64,000 nucleotides of DNA from Paraburkholderia sacchari (GTDB taxonomy: Bacteria > Pseudomonadota > Gammaproteobacteria > Burkholderiales > Burkholderiaceae). This document shows, piece after piece, positions 20,158 to 31,767 of the stretch (within the stretch, counting starts at the first letter, position 1; each line of letters starts with the position of its first letter). The notes beneath the pieces were generated by a model. It had not been told where the DNA came from, searched no databases, and was given only the letters and a program-made list of their open reading frames with translations. Where the stretch lies: contig NZ_JTDB02000003.1 in the NCBI RefSeq assembly GCF_000785435.2, forward strand, positions 372,001-436,000, given 5' to 3'. The position numbers and the translations under genes were made by a program.

Positions 20158-21276
20158 ATGGCAAGCCTTTCCATTCGCGACGTATACAAGACCTACCCGA
20201 ACGGGGTGCCGGTCCTCAAGGGCGTGAACATCGACATCGAAGACGGCCAGTTCCTGATTCTGGTCGGCGGCTCGGGCTGCGGGAAGTCGACGCTGCTCAA
20301 CATGATCGCGGGTCTCGAAACCGTGACCAAGGGCGAGATCATGATGGACGGCAAGGTGGTGAACAACCTCTCGCCGAAGGATCGCGACATCGCGATGGTG
20401 TTCCAGTCGTACGCGCTCTATCCGTCGATGACGGTGCGCGAGAACATCTCGTTCGGCCTGAACATCCGCAAGGTTCCGAAGGCCGAGCAGACGCAGATCG
20501 TCGACCGCGTGTCGAGCATGCTGCAGATCCAGCATCTGCTCGACCGCAAGCCCGGCCAGCTTTCGGGCGGCCAGCGCCAGCGCGTCGCGATGGGCCGCGC
20601 GCTCGCACGCGACCCGATCATGTTCCTGTTCGACGAACCGCTCTCGAACCTCGACGCGAAGCTGCGCATCGAGATGCGTTCGGAAATCAAGCTGCTGCAC
20701 CAGCGCGTGGGCAAGACGATTGTCTACGTGACGCACGACCAGATCGAGGCGATGACGCTCGGCGACCGCATCGCCGTGATGAAGGACGGCATCGTGCAGC
20801 AGTTCGGCGCGCCGCAGGAGATTTACGATTCGCCGTCGAATCTCTTCGTGGCGGGCTTCATTGGCGCGCCGCCGATGAACTTCATCAATGGCAAGCTGGT
20901 GGAGCAGGGCTCGGGCATCGGTATCGAGCTCGACACGGGCGTCGCGCGCAACGTGCTGAACCTGCCGTTCGAGGCCAACAAGCTGCGCGGCCGCGTCGGC
21001 CAGGAAGTGGTACTGGGCCTGCGCCCGGAGCGCATCACCGACGCGCGCAGCTCGCACGACGGCCACGGCCACGAACTGCAACGCCACACGGTGAAGGTCG
21101 ACGTGATCGAGCCGACCGGCCCGGACACGCTCGTGTTCGCGCAGGTCAACGGCAAGCGTATCGTGAGCCGCGTGCACCCGGGCGCGAACCCGCAGCCGCT
21201 CAATAACATGGAGCTGCTGTTCGACGTATCGAAGGCGGTGCTGTTCGATCCGAAGACGGAAGAGCGCATCGCTTGA
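20158..21276 (+). CDS. Sugar ABC transporter, ATP-binding protein (MalK/UgpC/GtsD-like)
   Basis: 372 aa. The ATPase domain (1-235) has Walker A GGSGCGKST at 37-45, Q-loop MVFQSYALYPSMTVRENISFGL, signature LSGGQRQRVAMGRALARDP, Walker B FLFDEPLSNLD and the switch His in YVTHDQIEAMTLGDR. The C-terminal third is the OB-like MalK regulatory domain (GFIGAPPMNFINGKLV, VVLGLRPERITD). It powers sugar import with the two preceding permeases. The ribosome site AAAGGAA precedes the ATG, and a strong terminator follows at 21314-21353. Confidence 0.95.
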   Translation: MASLSIRDVYKTYPNGVPVLKGVNIDIEDGQFLILVGGSGCGKSTLLNMIAGLETVTKGEIMMDGKVVNNLSPKDRDIAMVFQSYALYPSMTVRENISFGLNIRKVPKAEQTQIVDRVSSMLQIQHLLDRKPGQLSGGQRQRVAMGRALARDPIMFLFDEPLSNLDAKLRIEMRSEIKLLHQRVGKTIVYVTHDQIEAMTLGDRIAVMKDGIVQQFGAPQEIYDSPSNLFVAGFIGAPPMNFINGKLVEQGSGIGIELDTGVARNVLNLPFEANKLRGRVGQEVVLGLRPERITDARSSHDGHGHELQRHTVKVDVIEPTGPDTLVFAQVNGKRIVSRVHPGANPQPLNNMELLFDVSKAVLFDPKTEERIA

Positions 21277-21313
21277 GTGTGGCGTGCCAGGCTTTCCTGG
21301 TGCGTCAAGCGAT

Positions 21314-21353
21314 AAAAACCCCGCCGCTGCGTGAAGCAGCGACGGGGTTTTTT
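21314..21353. terminator. Rho-independent terminator of the sugar importer operon
   Basis: Inverted repeat AAAAACCCCGcCGCTGC / GCAGCGaCGGGGTTTTTT with loop GTGAA. It is A/T-flanked on both sides, so it can also end the convergent smr transcript. Confidence 0.93.
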
Positions 21354-21367
21354 ACTGAAGGCCTCGC

Positions 21368-22141
21368 TCAGCGTGCGTGGTGCGAGTAATGCTGTCCATG
21401 CCCGTGCGCATGCGGCTGCAACAGCACGAGCACCGCGCCCGCGCCGCCGTCATGCGGGCGCGCCTGGCAAAATGCGATCACTTCTTCCTTCTGCACGAGC
21501 CACGCGCGCACTTTGCCCTTGAGCACGGGCTCCTTGCCCACGGAGCCGAGCCCCTTGCCGTGAATCACGCGTACGCAGCGCAGCCCGCGCTTGCCGGCCT
21601 CGCGGATGAAGGTTTGCAGCGCCTCGCGCGCTTCCTCGCGGCGCATGCCGTGCAAGTCGAGCTGCGCCTGCACGATCCACGCGCCGCGCCGCAGCTTCTT
21701 GACGACTTCCTCGCTCACGCCGGGGCGGTGGTAATAGAGCGAGTCGTCGGTGTCGAGCAGGGCTTCGGGGTCGAAGTCGTCGGAGATCGCTTCGTGCAGG
21801 ACCGCCTGCTCGTCGAGCCGGGTTTGCAGCGGCAGCGGCACGGGGGCTTCACGGCGCGGCTGGGCGCGCGGCAGTTGCTTGAGCGGCGCGACCTGGCCGA
21901 TTTCGCGGCGGAACAGGTCGCTGTCGGCAGCGGCTTCCACGCGCGCCGCTTTGGCGGCCGCGCGTTCGCTCTCACGCTGGCGCGTTTGCGTCTTGAGCGC
22001 TTCGCGCAGGCTGCCGAGGCCGGCGAAGCCCGTGACGGTCTTGCCGGGTTCGGGGGCGGGCCCGGGCGCGACGCTCGGCGCGGCAGGGCGCGCGGGGGCA
22101 GGGCGTTTGGGCTCGCCCGGATGGGGCACGTTCTTGGGCAT
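21368..22141 (-). CDS. Smr-domain protein
   Basis: 257 aa. A Pro/Ala-rich N-terminus is followed by a charged linker and then the C-terminal Smr domain: LDLHGMRREEAREALQTFIREA, VRVIHGKGLGSVGKEPVLKGKVRAWL and GGAGAVLVLL. The LDLHG and HGKG motifs are the two conserved elements of stand-alone small MutS-related nucleases, which act on nucleic acids. The chain ends in a His-rich tail (HAHGHGQHYSHHAR). It is on the minus strand, convergent with the sugar operon, and separate from the trxB unit, which has its own terminator upstream. Confidence 0.9.
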   Translation of the reverse strand: MPKNVPHPGEPKRPAPARPAAPSVAPGPAPEPGKTVTGFAGLGSLREALKTQTRQRESERAAAKAARVEAAADSDLFRREIGQVAPLKQLPRAQPRREAPVPLPLQTRLDEQAVLHEAISDDFDPEALLDTDDSLYYHRPGVSEEVVKKLRRGAWIVQAQLDLHGMRREEAREALQTFIREAGKRGLRCVRVIHGKGLGSVGKEPVLKGKVRAWLVQKEEVIAFCQARPHDGGAGAVLVLLQPHAHGHGQHYSHHAR

Positions 22142-22232
22142 GGCTAAAGACGCTGGATAAATCTCGGTGGTGTGCGGTCAGCGCGGCACGCGAAAAACGC
22201 TGCAAAAAGAAAGCAAAAAAACGCTGTGAAAG

Positions 22233-22266
22233 CAAAAGGGCCGCCGGCTGGCTGGCCGCGGCCCTC
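22233..22266 (-). terminator. Rho-independent terminator after trxB
   Basis: Read on the minus strand, GGGCCGC ... GCGGCCC encloses a 13-base loop (itself partly GGC-repeat) and is followed by TTTTG. It separates trxB from the smr gene. Confidence 0.7.
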
Positions 22267-22320
22267 TTTCAGTGCGCCGTCTGGTTCGCAGGCGCTATCT
22301 TAACGGCTCGCGCGGGTCGA

Positions 22321-23677
<1,357 letters not shown>

Positions 23678-25993
23678 ATGGCCAAAGCTCCCTTTTCCGC
23701 GCAGGCGCAGGCATTGCCTAACCGCATGTCGCGTCTTTTCACCGAAATCCGCTGGATCCTGCAGGTCGCGCTCGGCGTATTCCTGCTGATGGCGCTCATC
23801 AGCTACAGCCGCCGCGACCCGAGCTGGACCCACGCCGCCCAAGTCGACCACATTTCGAACTGGGCGGGGCGCGTCGGCGCATGGACCTCGGACATCCTGC
23901 TGCTGCTGTTCGGCCTGTCCGCCTATTGGTGGGTCGTGCTGCTCGCGCGCCACATCTCGAAGAATTACCAGCGCATCACGCGCCATGAAGCGCTCCCCGA
24001 AGACGACGAAGAAAAGCCGCGCGACCATGGCTGGATCGCTGAAGGCTTCGCGTTTGTGCTCGTGGTGCTCGCTTGCGATGGCATCGAGGCGCTGCGCATG
24101 TGGTCGCTCAAGGTGCAGTTGCCGCGCGCGCCGGGCGGCGTGGTGGGCGAGGCCGTGGCGCGCGGCGTGTCGAGCGCGCTGGGCTTCACGGGCGGCACGC
24201 TCGCGCTGCTGTTGGCGCTCGCGATTGGTTTGTCGCTGTATTTCCGTTTTTCGTGGCTAAGCGTGTCCGAGCGGGTGGGCGAGTCGATCATCAACGCGGT
24301 GACCATGGCGCGACTGCGCCGCGAAGCGGGCCGCGACCGCAAGCTAGGCGAGGCCGCCGCGGTCAAGCGCGAAGGCAAGGTCGAGCGCGGCCGCGTGAAG
24401 ATCGAGGAGCACGAGCCGGTGACGATCGTGCCGCCGGTGGTCACGCCGCAGCGCTCCGAGCGCGTGGAGAAGGAGCGTCAGGTGCCGCTCTTCACCGATC
24501 TGCCGGGCGACTCCACCTTGCCGCCGATCTCGCTGCTCGACCCCGCGCCCAAGACCCAGGAAACGATTTCCGACGATACGCTCGAGTTCACCTCGCGCCT
24601 GATCGAGAAGAAGCTCAAGGACTTCGGCGTGGACGTGGCCGTGGTGGCCGCGTATCCGGGGCCGGTTGTCACGCGCTACGAGATCGAGCCCGCCACCGGC
24701 GTGAAGGGCAGCCAGATCGTGGGCCTCGCGAAGGACCTCGCGCGCTCGCTCTCGCTGGTTTCGATCCGCGTGGTGGAGACGATTCCGGGCAAGAACTACA
24801 TGGCGCTCGAGTTGCCGAACCAGCGCCGCCAGACCGTGCGTCTGTCCGAAATTCTCGGCTCTGCCGTTTATGCGGACGCGCCTTCGGCGCTCACGATGGG
24901 CCTCGGCAAGGACATCAGCGGCAAGCCGGTTTGCGCCGACCTCGCGAAGATGCCGCACCTGCTCGTGGCCGGCACGACCGGCTCGGGCAAGTCGGTGGGC
25001 ATCAATGCGATGATCCTCTCGCTGCTCTACAAGGCGAGCGCCGAGCAGGTGCGCATGATCCTGATCGACCCGAAGATGCTCGAAATGAGCGTCTACGAGG
25101 GCATTCCGCATCTGCTGTGTCCAGTCGTGACCGACATGCGCCAGGCCGGCAACGCGCTGAACTGGACCGTCGCCGAAATGGAGCGCCGCTACAAGCTCAT
25201 GAGCAAGCTCGGCGTGCGCAATCTGGCGGGCTACAACAACAAGATCGAAGAGGCGAACAAGCGCGAGGAAAAGATTCCGAATCCGTTCAGCCTCACGCCC
25301 GATGATCCGGAGCCGCTGCAAAAGCTGCCGCACATCGTCGTGGTGATCGACGAACTGGCCGACCTCATGATGGTGGTCGGCAAGAAGGTCGAAGAGCTGA
25401 TCGCGCGTATCGCGCAAAAGGCGCGCGCCGCCGGCATCCACCTGATTCTCGCGACGCAGCGGCCTTCGGTGGACGTGATCACCGGCCTCATCAAGGCCAA
25501 CGTGCCCACGCGCATCGCGTTCCAGGTGTCGTCGAAGATCGACTCGCGCACGATTCTCGACCAGATGGGCGCCGAGTCGCTGCTCGGCATGGGCGACATG
25601 CTCTATCTGCCGCCCGGCACGGGGCTGCCCGTGCGCGTGCACGGCGCGTTCGTGGCCGACGACGAAGTGCACCGCGTCGTCGACAAGCTCAAGGAGCAGG
25701 GCGAGCCGAACTATATCGAAGGCATTCTCGAAGGCGGCACGGCGGGCGACGGCGACGAAGGCTCGGCTAGCGCTTCCGGCACCGGCGACGAATCCGATCC
25801 GCTCTACGACCAGGCCGTCGAAGTGGTCATCAAGAACCGGCGCGCGTCGATCTCGCTCGTGCAGCGGCATCTGCGCATCGGCTATAACCGCGCGGCGCGC
25901 CTGCTCGAACAGATGGAGCAATCGGGGCTCGTTTCGGCGATGTCTTCGAGCGGCAACCGCGAGATTCTCGCGCCCACGCGCGAGGTCGATTGA
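23678..25993 (+). CDS. ftsK: DNA translocase FtsK
   Basis: 771 aa from the ATG at 23678 (MAKAPFSAQ). Four or five membrane helices occupy residues ~25-220. A short linker (~220-290, charged) is followed by the alpha/beta motor: Walker [22 protein letters not shown], Walker [17 protein letters not shown] and the RecA-fold [30 protein letters not shown]. The C-terminal ~65 residues ([42 protein letters not shown]) are the gamma winged helix that reads KOPS polarity sequences and activates XerCD at dif. It is shorter than E. coli FtsK because the linker is short, as usual in beta-proteobacteria. Confidence 0.96.
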   Translation: MAKAPFSAQAQALPNRMSRLFTEIRWILQVALGVFLLMALISYSRRDPSWTHAAQVDHISNWAGRVGAWTSDILLLLFGLSAYWWVVLLARHISKNYQRITRHEALPEDDEEKPRDHGWIAEGFAFVLVVLACDGIEALRMWSLKVQLPRAPGGVVGEAVARGVSSALGFTGGTLALLLALAIGLSLYFRFSWLSVSERVGESIINAVTMARLRREAGRDRKLGEAAAVKREGKVERGRVKIEEHEPVTIVPPVVTPQRSERVEKERQVPLFTDLPGDSTLPPISLLDPAPKTQETISDDTLEFTSRLIEKKLKDFGVDVAVVAAYPGPVVTRYEIEPATGVKGSQIVGLAKDLARSLSLVSIRVVETIPGKNYMALELPNQRRQTVRLSEILGSAVYADAPSALTMGLGKDISGKPVCADLAKMPHLLVAGTTGSGKSVGINAMILSLLYKASAEQVRMILIDPKMLEMSVYEGIPHLLCPVVTDMRQAGNALNWTVAEMERRYKLMSKLGVRNLAGYNNKIEEANKREEKIPNPFSLTPDDPEPLQKLPHIVVVIDELADLMMVVGKKVEELIARIAQKARAAGIHLILATQRPSVDVITGLIKANVPTRIAFQVSSKIDSRTILDQMGAESLLGMGDMLYLPPGTGLPVRVHGAFVADDEVHRVVDKLKEQGEPNYIEGILEGGTAGDGDEGSASASGTGDESDPLYDQAVEVVIKNRRASISLVQRHLRIGYNRAARLLEQMEQSGLVSAMSSSGNREILAPTREVD

Positions 25994-26045
25994 GTCTGCG
26001 CCGGACTCCGGCGCGGGCACACATGGTGTTTTTGGAGAACGACAG

Positions 26046-26756
26046 ATGCAGTTTCCGGTTGGACAACAGACCCGTTTGACGCTGGGCCGCGCGGGCCGCG
26101 CAATCCTTGTCGCGCTTGGCGCGTCGCTCGTGATGGCGTCGCACGCCTGGGCGAGCGGCACCGATCAACTGAAGCAGTTCGTCTCGCAGGTGCACGCCGC
26201 GCGCGGCAACTTCGTGCAGCGCGAACTCAAGACGCCCACCAACGCCAAGAACGCGAGCGACGCCATCGCCACGGCCACGGCGAACGCCAAGACGTCGAGC
26301 GGCACGTTCGTGTTCTCGCGTCCCGGCAAGTTCATCTGGACCTACGAGAAGCCGTATCAGCAACTGCTGCAATCCGATGGCGACAATCTCTATGTCTACG
26401 ACAAGGACCTGAACCAGGTCACCGAGCGCAAGCTCGGCGGCGCGCTCGGCGCGAGCCCGGCGGCCATCCTTTTCGGCAGCAACGATCTGGAGAAGAACTT
26501 CACGCTCTCCGACGCGGGCGTGAAGAACGGCATCGATTGGCTGCAACTGGTACCGAAATCAAAGGACACGCAGTTCAAGAGCGTGGGCATTGGCTTTCGC
26601 GACGGCAACCTCGAAGCAATGGAGCTGCACGATGTGTTCGGCAACGTGACACTGCTCACGTTCTCCAACATCGAGAAGAATCCGTCGCTGCCGGCATCGG
26701 CTTTCAAGTTCGTGCGGCCCAAGGGCGCAGACTTGATCACGGGCGGCGGGAACTGA
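26046..26756 (+). CDS. lolA: Outer-membrane lipoprotein chaperone LolA
   Basis: 236 aa. A basic N-terminus and hydrophobic stretch ([17 protein letters not shown], cleavage probably after AWA) export it to the periplasm. The mature part has the LolA pattern: [67 protein letters not shown] and [46 protein letters not shown]. It carries lipoproteins from LolCDE to LolB. It lies 52 bases after ftsK, probably co-transcribed. A 20-residue Ala/Asn-rich insertion ([18 protein letters not shown]) sits between strands 1 and 2. Confidence 0.94.
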   Translation: MQFPVGQQTRLTLGRAGRAILVALGASLVMASHAWASGTDQLKQFVSQVHAARGNFVQRELKTPTNAKNASDAIATATANAKTSSGTFVFSRPGKFIWTYEKPYQQLLQSDGDNLYVYDKDLNQVTERKLGGALGASPAAILFGSNDLEKNFTLSDAGVKNGIDWLQLVPKSKDTQFKSVGIGFRDGNLEAMELHDVFGNVTLLTFSNIEKNPSLPASAFKFVRPKGADLITGGGN

Positions 26757-26799
26757 TGCTAGCGGCGCGATATGACGTGATCTGATGTGGCAAAGAAGA

Positions 26800-26829
26800 G
26801 GGGGCGGCTCGATTGAGCCGCCCCCTTTT
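26800..26829. terminator. Rho-independent terminator after lolA
   Basis: GGGGGCGGCTC / GAGCCGCCCCC, 11-bp stem, loop GATT, then TTTTG. It lies between the convergent lolA and metallo-hydrolase genes. Confidence 0.92.
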
Positions 26830-26861
26830 GTTATCGGCTGGACGCAATCAGGCCGATGCGA

Positions 26862-27932
26862 TCAAACCGAGAAGCGCACCACGCCTTTCTCGTCGATCGT
26901 GCGCTTGAGCTTGCCCGCGAACCACAGCAGATGCAGATGCGCGAGCGCTTCGCCCATCGCGAACGTCAGCTGATGCATGTCGAGCGCGCGCTTGAACATG
27001 AGCGGCACGATGTCGGCGGCGCTTTGCGGCGTGTGCGCGCAGGCTTCCATGACTTCGGCGAGCCGCGCGTCGTGGTGCGCGCGCAATTGGCCGATGCGCG
27101 TGCGCACGCCGCGAAACGGCTTGCCGTGCGAGGGCAGCACGAGCGTGTCCTCGGCCATGGCTTCGTAGCGCCCGAGCGATTCGAGGTAGAGGCCAAGCGG
27201 GTCGCCTTCCGGCTCCATGTCGAACACCGATACGTTGGTCGAGATGCGCGGCAGCACCATGTCGCCCGAGATCAGTACGCCGAGCGATTCACACAGCAGC
27301 GCGCAATGTTCGGGCGAGTGGCCGTAACCCGTGACGACGCGCCAGTCGCGGCCGCCGATCGCGACCGTGTCGGCCTCGCGCAGGCGGCGGTATTGCCCCG
27401 GTAGCGCGGGCACGAGGTTGGAGTAGTAATTGCGGCGGTTGCGCAGTTGCTCGAGCGAGGCTTCGTCGCTGACGCCGTGACGCGCGAAGTGGCGCGCCGC
27501 GCCTTCGCCGCCCGCGTTCGAGCCGTTGCCCGAGGCCAGCACGCACGCGCTCATGTATTCGCCGAGCGTCGTCCACAGGCGCACGTCCCAGCGCTTCTTC
27601 TCGCCGCCCGCGCAGATCCAGTGCGCAAGGCCGATATGGTCCGGATGGCAGTGCGTGACGAGCACGCGCAGCACCGGCAGGCCTTCTAGCTGGGTTTCGA
27701 ACACCTGCTCCCAGCGCGCCTTGATCGTATCGTCGGTGATGCCGCAGTCCACCACGGTCCAGCCTTGCTGGCCGTCGATCTCGTCGCGCAGCAGCCAGAG
27801 GTTGATGTGATCGAGCACGAAGGGCAGCGGCATGCGCAGCCATTTCACGCCGGGCGCGACTTCGAAGGCGAGGCCGGGCTCGGGCAAGGTGTCGGCGAAA
27901 GGATAGTCGAGCTGGTGTTCGAGGGCGTTCAT
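26862..27932 (-). CDS. MBL-fold metallo-hydrolase
   Basis: 356 aa. The metallo-beta-lactamase-fold signature THCHPDHIG supplies H94, H96, D98 and H99. A later His (GYGHSPEHCALL), the metal-bridging Asp in VLISGDMVLPRIS and the distal PSHGKPFRG complete a two-metal site. The C-terminal ~80 residues form a helical extension (ARLAEVMEACAHTPQSAADIVPLMFK..) as in the SNM1/glyoxalase II-like hydrolases with a C-terminal winged helix (LACTB2 group). The substrate cannot be read. It is a single-gene leftward unit, divergent from the MerR gene. Confidence 0.85.
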   Translation of the reverse strand: MNALEHQLDYPFADTLPEPGLAFEVAPGVKWLRMPLPFVLDHINLWLLRDEIDGQQGWTVVDCGITDDTIKARWEQVFETQLEGLPVLRVLVTHCHPDHIGLAHWICAGGEKKRWDVRLWTTLGEYMSACVLASGNGSNAGGEGAARHFARHGVSDEASLEQLRNRRNYYSNLVPALPGQYRRLREADTVAIGGRDWRVVTGYGHSPEHCALLCESLGVLISGDMVLPRISTNVSVFDMEPEGDPLGLYLESLGRYEAMAEDTLVLPSHGKPFRGVRTRIGQLRAHHDARLAEVMEACAHTPQSAADIVPLMFKRALDMHQLTFAMGEALAHLHLLWFAGKLKRTIDEKGVVRFSV

Positions 27933-28082
27933 TGGGGGAGTCGTCTCGCGTCGTTATGTGGGCTGTGGGCGGCTGGCGCCGCCGCTTGGCCTCATTGTCG
28001 CTGCATTGCGCTATTCCTGCAGGGGAGCCGGGAGAGTGTTCCGATATGCGGAACAAGCCGACGGTTGCGCAACCCTTGAGTT

Positions 28083-28100
28083 GACGATAACGTAAACGTC
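28083..28100. promoter_or_regulatory. Candidate MerR-family operator upstream of the MerR regulator gene
   Basis: Imperfect palindrome GACGATAACGTAAACGTC preceded by TTGACG (28081-28086), about 60 bases before the MerR gene start. MerR proteins bind an inverted repeat between -35 and -10; a good -10 was not found, so this is tentative. Confidence 0.4.
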
Positions 28101-28162
28101 GATTCCAACGATAGCCCCTTCGGCTGGCCGAACCCGGCCCGCGCGACGCAAGCTTTTCCCAC

Positions 28163-28588
28163 ATGACCCAGTACACGATTACCGAGCTCGCCCGCGAATT
28201 CGACGTGACGCCACGAGCGATCCGTTTCTACGAGGATCAGGGCCTGCTCGCGCCGAGCCGCGAAGGCGCGAGCGGACTCAAGCGCGTGTTTTCGGGGCGC
28301 GACCGTACGCGGCTGAAGCTCACGCTGCGCGGCAAGCGCCTTGGCTTCACGCTCAACGAGATCCGCGCGCTGCTCGATCTTTACGACTCGCCCACCGATA
28401 CGCAGCCGCAGCTCCAGGCGTTCCTCGACACCGTCGTGCGCCACCGCGAGATCCTGGAGCGCCAGCGCGCCGACCTCGACGCCACGCTCGAAGACCTCGC
28501 GCAGTACGAGTCGCAGGCGCGCGCGCTGCTCGCGAAGAACGGGGCCGGCGAGCGGGTCGCGCCGCTCACGTTCGACGACGATCAGTAG
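28163..28588 (+). CDS. MerR-family regulator (LiuR-like)
   Basis: 141 aa. The N-terminal winged HTH reads [32 protein letters not shown], then the wing [38 protein letters not shown] coiled-coil dimerisation helix follows ([40 protein letters not shown]). This architecture and the N-terminal wording match LiuR, the regulator of leucine/isovalerate catabolism. No Cys metal-binding motif is present, so it is not a metal sensor. It lies 61 bases upstream of aceK and near a thiolase. Confidence 0.85.
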   Translation: MTQYTITELAREFDVTPRAIRFYEDQGLLAPSREGASGLKRVFSGRDRTRLKLTLRGKRLGFTLNEIRALLDLYDSPTDTQPQLQAFLDTVVRHREILERQRADLDATLEDLAQYESQARALLAKNGAGERVAPLTFDDDQ

Positions 28589-28649
28589 CCGGCGCCGGCT
28601 CTTCTTCCTCCGTCCCTGCATTGCGCCGCCGAGCCGAGGTGACTGCGTC

Positions 28650-30467
28650 ATGAGACATTTCCCGAAACTGCTTTCGTCGCAGATCGGCTTCGACGTTGCG
28701 CAGACGATGCTCGAAGGCTTCGACCATCATTACCGCAACTTCTGCGCGGTGGCCGCGCGGGCGCGCGAATGCTTCGAGGCGCGCGACTGGCGCGGCCTGC
28801 AGCAACTCGCGCGCGAGCGCATTGCCTCTTATGACGAGCGCGTGCGCGAGTGCGTGCTGGCGCTCGAAGACGAATACGACGCCGAAAGCATCGACGACGA
28901 GGTCTGGGAGCAGATCAAGCTCCACTACATCGGCCTGCTGACGACGCACCGACAGCCCGAGTGCGCCGAGACCTTCTTCAACTCGGTGTGTTGCAAGATC
29001 CTGCATCGCTCGTACTTCAACAACGATTTTATTTTTGTGCGGCCCGCGATCTCGACCGAATACATCGAGAACGACGAGCCCGCGGCCAAGCCCACTTATC
29101 GCGCGTATTACCCGGCCAAGGACGGGCTGGCGGCCACGCTCGCGCGCATCGTCACGAATTTTCAGCTCGAAACGCCGTTCGAAGATCTCGCGCGCGACGT
29201 GGACTGCGTGATGCGCGCGATGCTCGACACCTTCGGTGTGGTCGAGCCCAAGCCCAACTTCCAGATTCATACGCTCGCTTCGCTGTTCTTTCGCAACAAG
29301 TCGGCGTATATCGTCGGGCGCATCATCAACGGCGATCTGTTGGCGCCGTTCGTGGTGCCGATCCGTCACACGCCAGGCGGCGAGCTCGTGCTCGACACCG
29401 TGCTGCTGCGCACCGATCAGCTGTTGATCATGTTCAGCTTCTCGCACTCGTATTTCCTCGTGGACATGGAAGTGCCGTCCGCCTACGTGGAGTTCCTGCG
29501 CACGATCATGCCGCGCAAGGCGAAGGGCGAGATCTACACGTCGCTCGGGCTGCAGAAGCAGGGCAAGAATTTGTTCTATCGCGATCTGCTGCATCACCTC
29601 AAGCATTCGAGCGATCAGTTCGTGGCCGCGCCGGGCATTCGCGGCATGGTGATGATCGTGTTCACGCTGCCGTCGTTTCCGTACGTGTTCAAGGTGATCA
29701 AGGACAGTTTTCCCGCACCGAAGGAGACCACGCGCGAGCAAGTGGAGGCGAAGTATCAGCTCGTGAAGCGCCACGACCGCCTCGGGCGTCTGGCCGATAC
29801 GCTCGAATATTCGAGCGTCGCGCTGCCCGTTGCGCGCCTTTCCGAGGCGCTGGTACGCGAACTCGAAACGCTTGCGCCTTCGATGATCGAGTACGAGGGC
29901 GACAATCTCGTGATTCGCCACCTCTACATCGAGCGCCGCATGGTGCCGCTCAACATCTGGCTGCAAAACGGCAGCGACGAAGAGGTCGAGCACGGTATCC
30001 GCGAATACGGCAACGCGGTGAAGGACCTGATGCGCGCGAATATCTTTCCGGGCGACATGCTCTACAAGAATTTCGGCGTGACGCGCCACGGCCGCGTGGT
30101 GTTCTACGACTACGATGAAATCGAATATCTGACCGAGTGCAACGTGCGCGCGGTGCCCGCGCCAGTTCATGAGGAAGACGAACTATCGAGCGAGCCGTGG
30201 TACGGAGTCGGTCCGCGCGATATTTTTCCAGAGACGTACCGCACCTTCCTGCTTGGCGATACGCGCGTGCGGCGCTATTTTCTCGAGCATCACGCGGACT
30301 TCTTCGACCCCGCGCTATGGCAGCAGAGCCAGGCGCGCCTGCTGGCGGGCGAGGTGCCCGACTGCCTGCCGTATGACGCGGCGGTGCGCTTTCGTGCGCG
30401 CTACCCCGAGCGCTTCGCGCCGCGTGAACAACGCACAGACTCGAATTTCGCATCGTCGATTGATTGA
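28650..30467 (+). CDS. aceK: Isocitrate dehydrogenase kinase/phosphatase
   Basis: 605 aa from the ATG at 28650 ([18 protein letters not shown]). AceK phosphorylates and dephosphorylates isocitrate dehydrogenase, setting the split between the TCA cycle and the glyoxylate shunt. The N-terminal regulatory half (1-~310) contains [24 protein letters not shown]. The kinase half has the nucleotide loop [26 protein letters not shown] (~328-348) and the catalytic [24 protein letters not shown] (~475-492). Length and motifs agree with the E. coli enzyme. No aceA/aceB is adjacent here. Confidence 0.95.
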   Translation: MRHFPKLLSSQIGFDVAQTMLEGFDHHYRNFCAVAARARECFEARDWRGLQQLARERIASYDERVRECVLALEDEYDAESIDDEVWEQIKLHYIGLLTTHRQPECAETFFNSVCCKILHRSYFNNDFIFVRPAISTEYIENDEPAAKPTYRAYYPAKDGLAATLARIVTNFQLETPFEDLARDVDCVMRAMLDTFGVVEPKPNFQIHTLASLFFRNKSAYIVGRIINGDLLAPFVVPIRHTPGGELVLDTVLLRTDQLLIMFSFSHSYFLVDMEVPSAYVEFLRTIMPRKAKGEIYTSLGLQKQGKNLFYRDLLHHLKHSSDQFVAAPGIRGMVMIVFTLPSFPYVFKVIKDSFPAPKETTREQVEAKYQLVKRHDRLGRLADTLEYSSVALPVARLSEALVRELETLAPSMIEYEGDNLVIRHLYIERRMVPLNIWLQNGSDEEVEHGIREYGNAVKDLMRANIFPGDMLYKNFGVTRHGRVVFYDYDEIEYLTECNVRAVPAPVHEEDELSSEPWYGVGPRDIFPETYRTFLLGDTRVRRYFLEHHADFFDPALWQQSQARLLAGEVPDCLPYDAAVRFRARYPERFAPREQRTDSNFASSID

Positions 30468-30482
30468 AAAAGGAGAGAGAAC

Positions 30483-31676
30483 ATGAGTGAGACGCAGATG
30501 GATCCGGTGGTGATCGTGGCAGCGGCGCGCACGCCGATGGCGGGCTTTCAGGGCGACTTCGCCGCATTGACCGCGCCGCAACTGGGCGCGGCGGCGATCG
30601 CGGCCGCGCTCGAACGCTCGGGCCTGAAGCCCGAGCAGATCGACGAGGTGGTGATGGGCTGCGTGCTGCCCGCGGGCCAGGGCCAGGCGCCCGCGCGCCA
30701 GGCGGCGCTTGGTGCGGGCCTGCCGCTCGCGGCCGGCGCGACCACGGTGAACAAGATGTGCGGCTCGGGCATGCGCGCGGCGATGTTCGCGCATGACATG
30801 CTGCTGGCGGGTTCGGCGGAGGTGATCGTCGCGGGCGGTATGGAGAGCATGTCGAACGCGCCGTATCTGCTGCCCAAGGCGCGCGCGGGCATGCGCATGG
30901 GGCATGGCCAGGTGCTCGACCACATGTTCCTCGACGGACTCGAAGACGCCTACGACAAGGGCCGCCTCATGGGCACCTTCGCGGAGGAGTGCGCGGGCGA
31001 ATTCGCCTTCTCGCGCGAGAGCCAGGACGCCTTTGCAATCGAGTCGCTCAAGCGCGCGAAGCGCGCCAACGAGGACGGCTCGTTCGCCTGGGAGATCGCG
31101 CCGGTCAAGGTGGCCACGCGTGCGGGCGAGGCCACGATCGAGCGCGACGAGCAGCCGTTCAAGGCCAACCTCGACAAGATCCCGACGCTCAAGCCCGCCT
31201 TCAGCAAGACCGGCACGGTGACGGCGGCGAATTCCTCGTCGATCTCGGACGGCGCGGCGGCGCTCGTGATGATGCGCGAGTCCACGGCGAAGCGCCTCGG
31301 CGCCCAGCCGCTCGCGCGCGTGACGGGCCATTCGACGTTCGCGCAGCAGCCCGCGAAGTTCACGACCGCGCCGGTGGGGGCAATCGCGAAGCTCTTTGAG
31401 AAGACCGGCTGGAAGGCGGCCGACGTCGATCTCTACGAGATCAACGAGGCGTTCGCCGTGGTCACCATGGCCGCGATGAAGGAGCACGATCTGCCGCACG
31501 AGAAGGTCAACGTGAACGGTGGCGCTTGCGCGCTGGGCCATCCGATCGGCGCATCGGGCGCGCGCATTCTCGTCACCTTGATCGGCGCGCTGCGCGCACG
31601 CGGTCTGAAGCGCGGCGTGGCGACCCTGTGCATAGGCGGTGGCGAGGCGACCGCAATGGGCGTCGAACTCATGTAG
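30483..31676 (+). CDS. Acetyl-CoA acetyltransferase (thiolase)
   Basis: 397 aa. The catalytic residues are C93 in NKMCGSGMRAAM, H353 in GHPIGASGARI and C383 in CIGGGEATAM, the standard thiolase triad. The N-terminus DPVVIVAAARTPMAGFQGDFAALTAPQLGAAAI and NGGACALGHPIG are family blocks. It condenses or cleaves acetoacetyl-CoA and related 3-ketoacyl-CoAs; a role in short-chain or branched-chain acyl-CoA turnover fits the LiuR-like gene nearby. It starts 15 bases after aceK (AAGGAGAG ribosome site), so it is probably in the same operon. Confidence 0.95.
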   Translation: MSETQMDPVVIVAAARTPMAGFQGDFAALTAPQLGAAAIAAALERSGLKPEQIDEVVMGCVLPAGQGQAPARQAALGAGLPLAAGATTVNKMCGSGMRAAMFAHDMLLAGSAEVIVAGGMESMSNAPYLLPKARAGMRMGHGQVLDHMFLDGLEDAYDKGRLMGTFAEECAGEFAFSRESQDAFAIESLKRAKRANEDGSFAWEIAPVKVATRAGEATIERDEQPFKANLDKIPTLKPAFSKTGTVTAANSSSISDGAAALVMMRESTAKRLGAQPLARVTGHSTFAQQPAKFTTAPVGAIAKLFEKTGWKAADVDLYEINEAFAVVTMAAMKEHDLPHEKVNVNGGACALGHPIGASGARILVTLIGALRARGLKRGVATLCIGGGEATAMGVELM

Positions 31677-31767
31677 GCTTGTGAGTGACAGGCGCCGCAC
31701 GGGAGCGGCGCTTCCCATCACTGGCACGCGGCGCTGCAGGGCCGCGGCACCCAGAAAAGGTGGCGAC

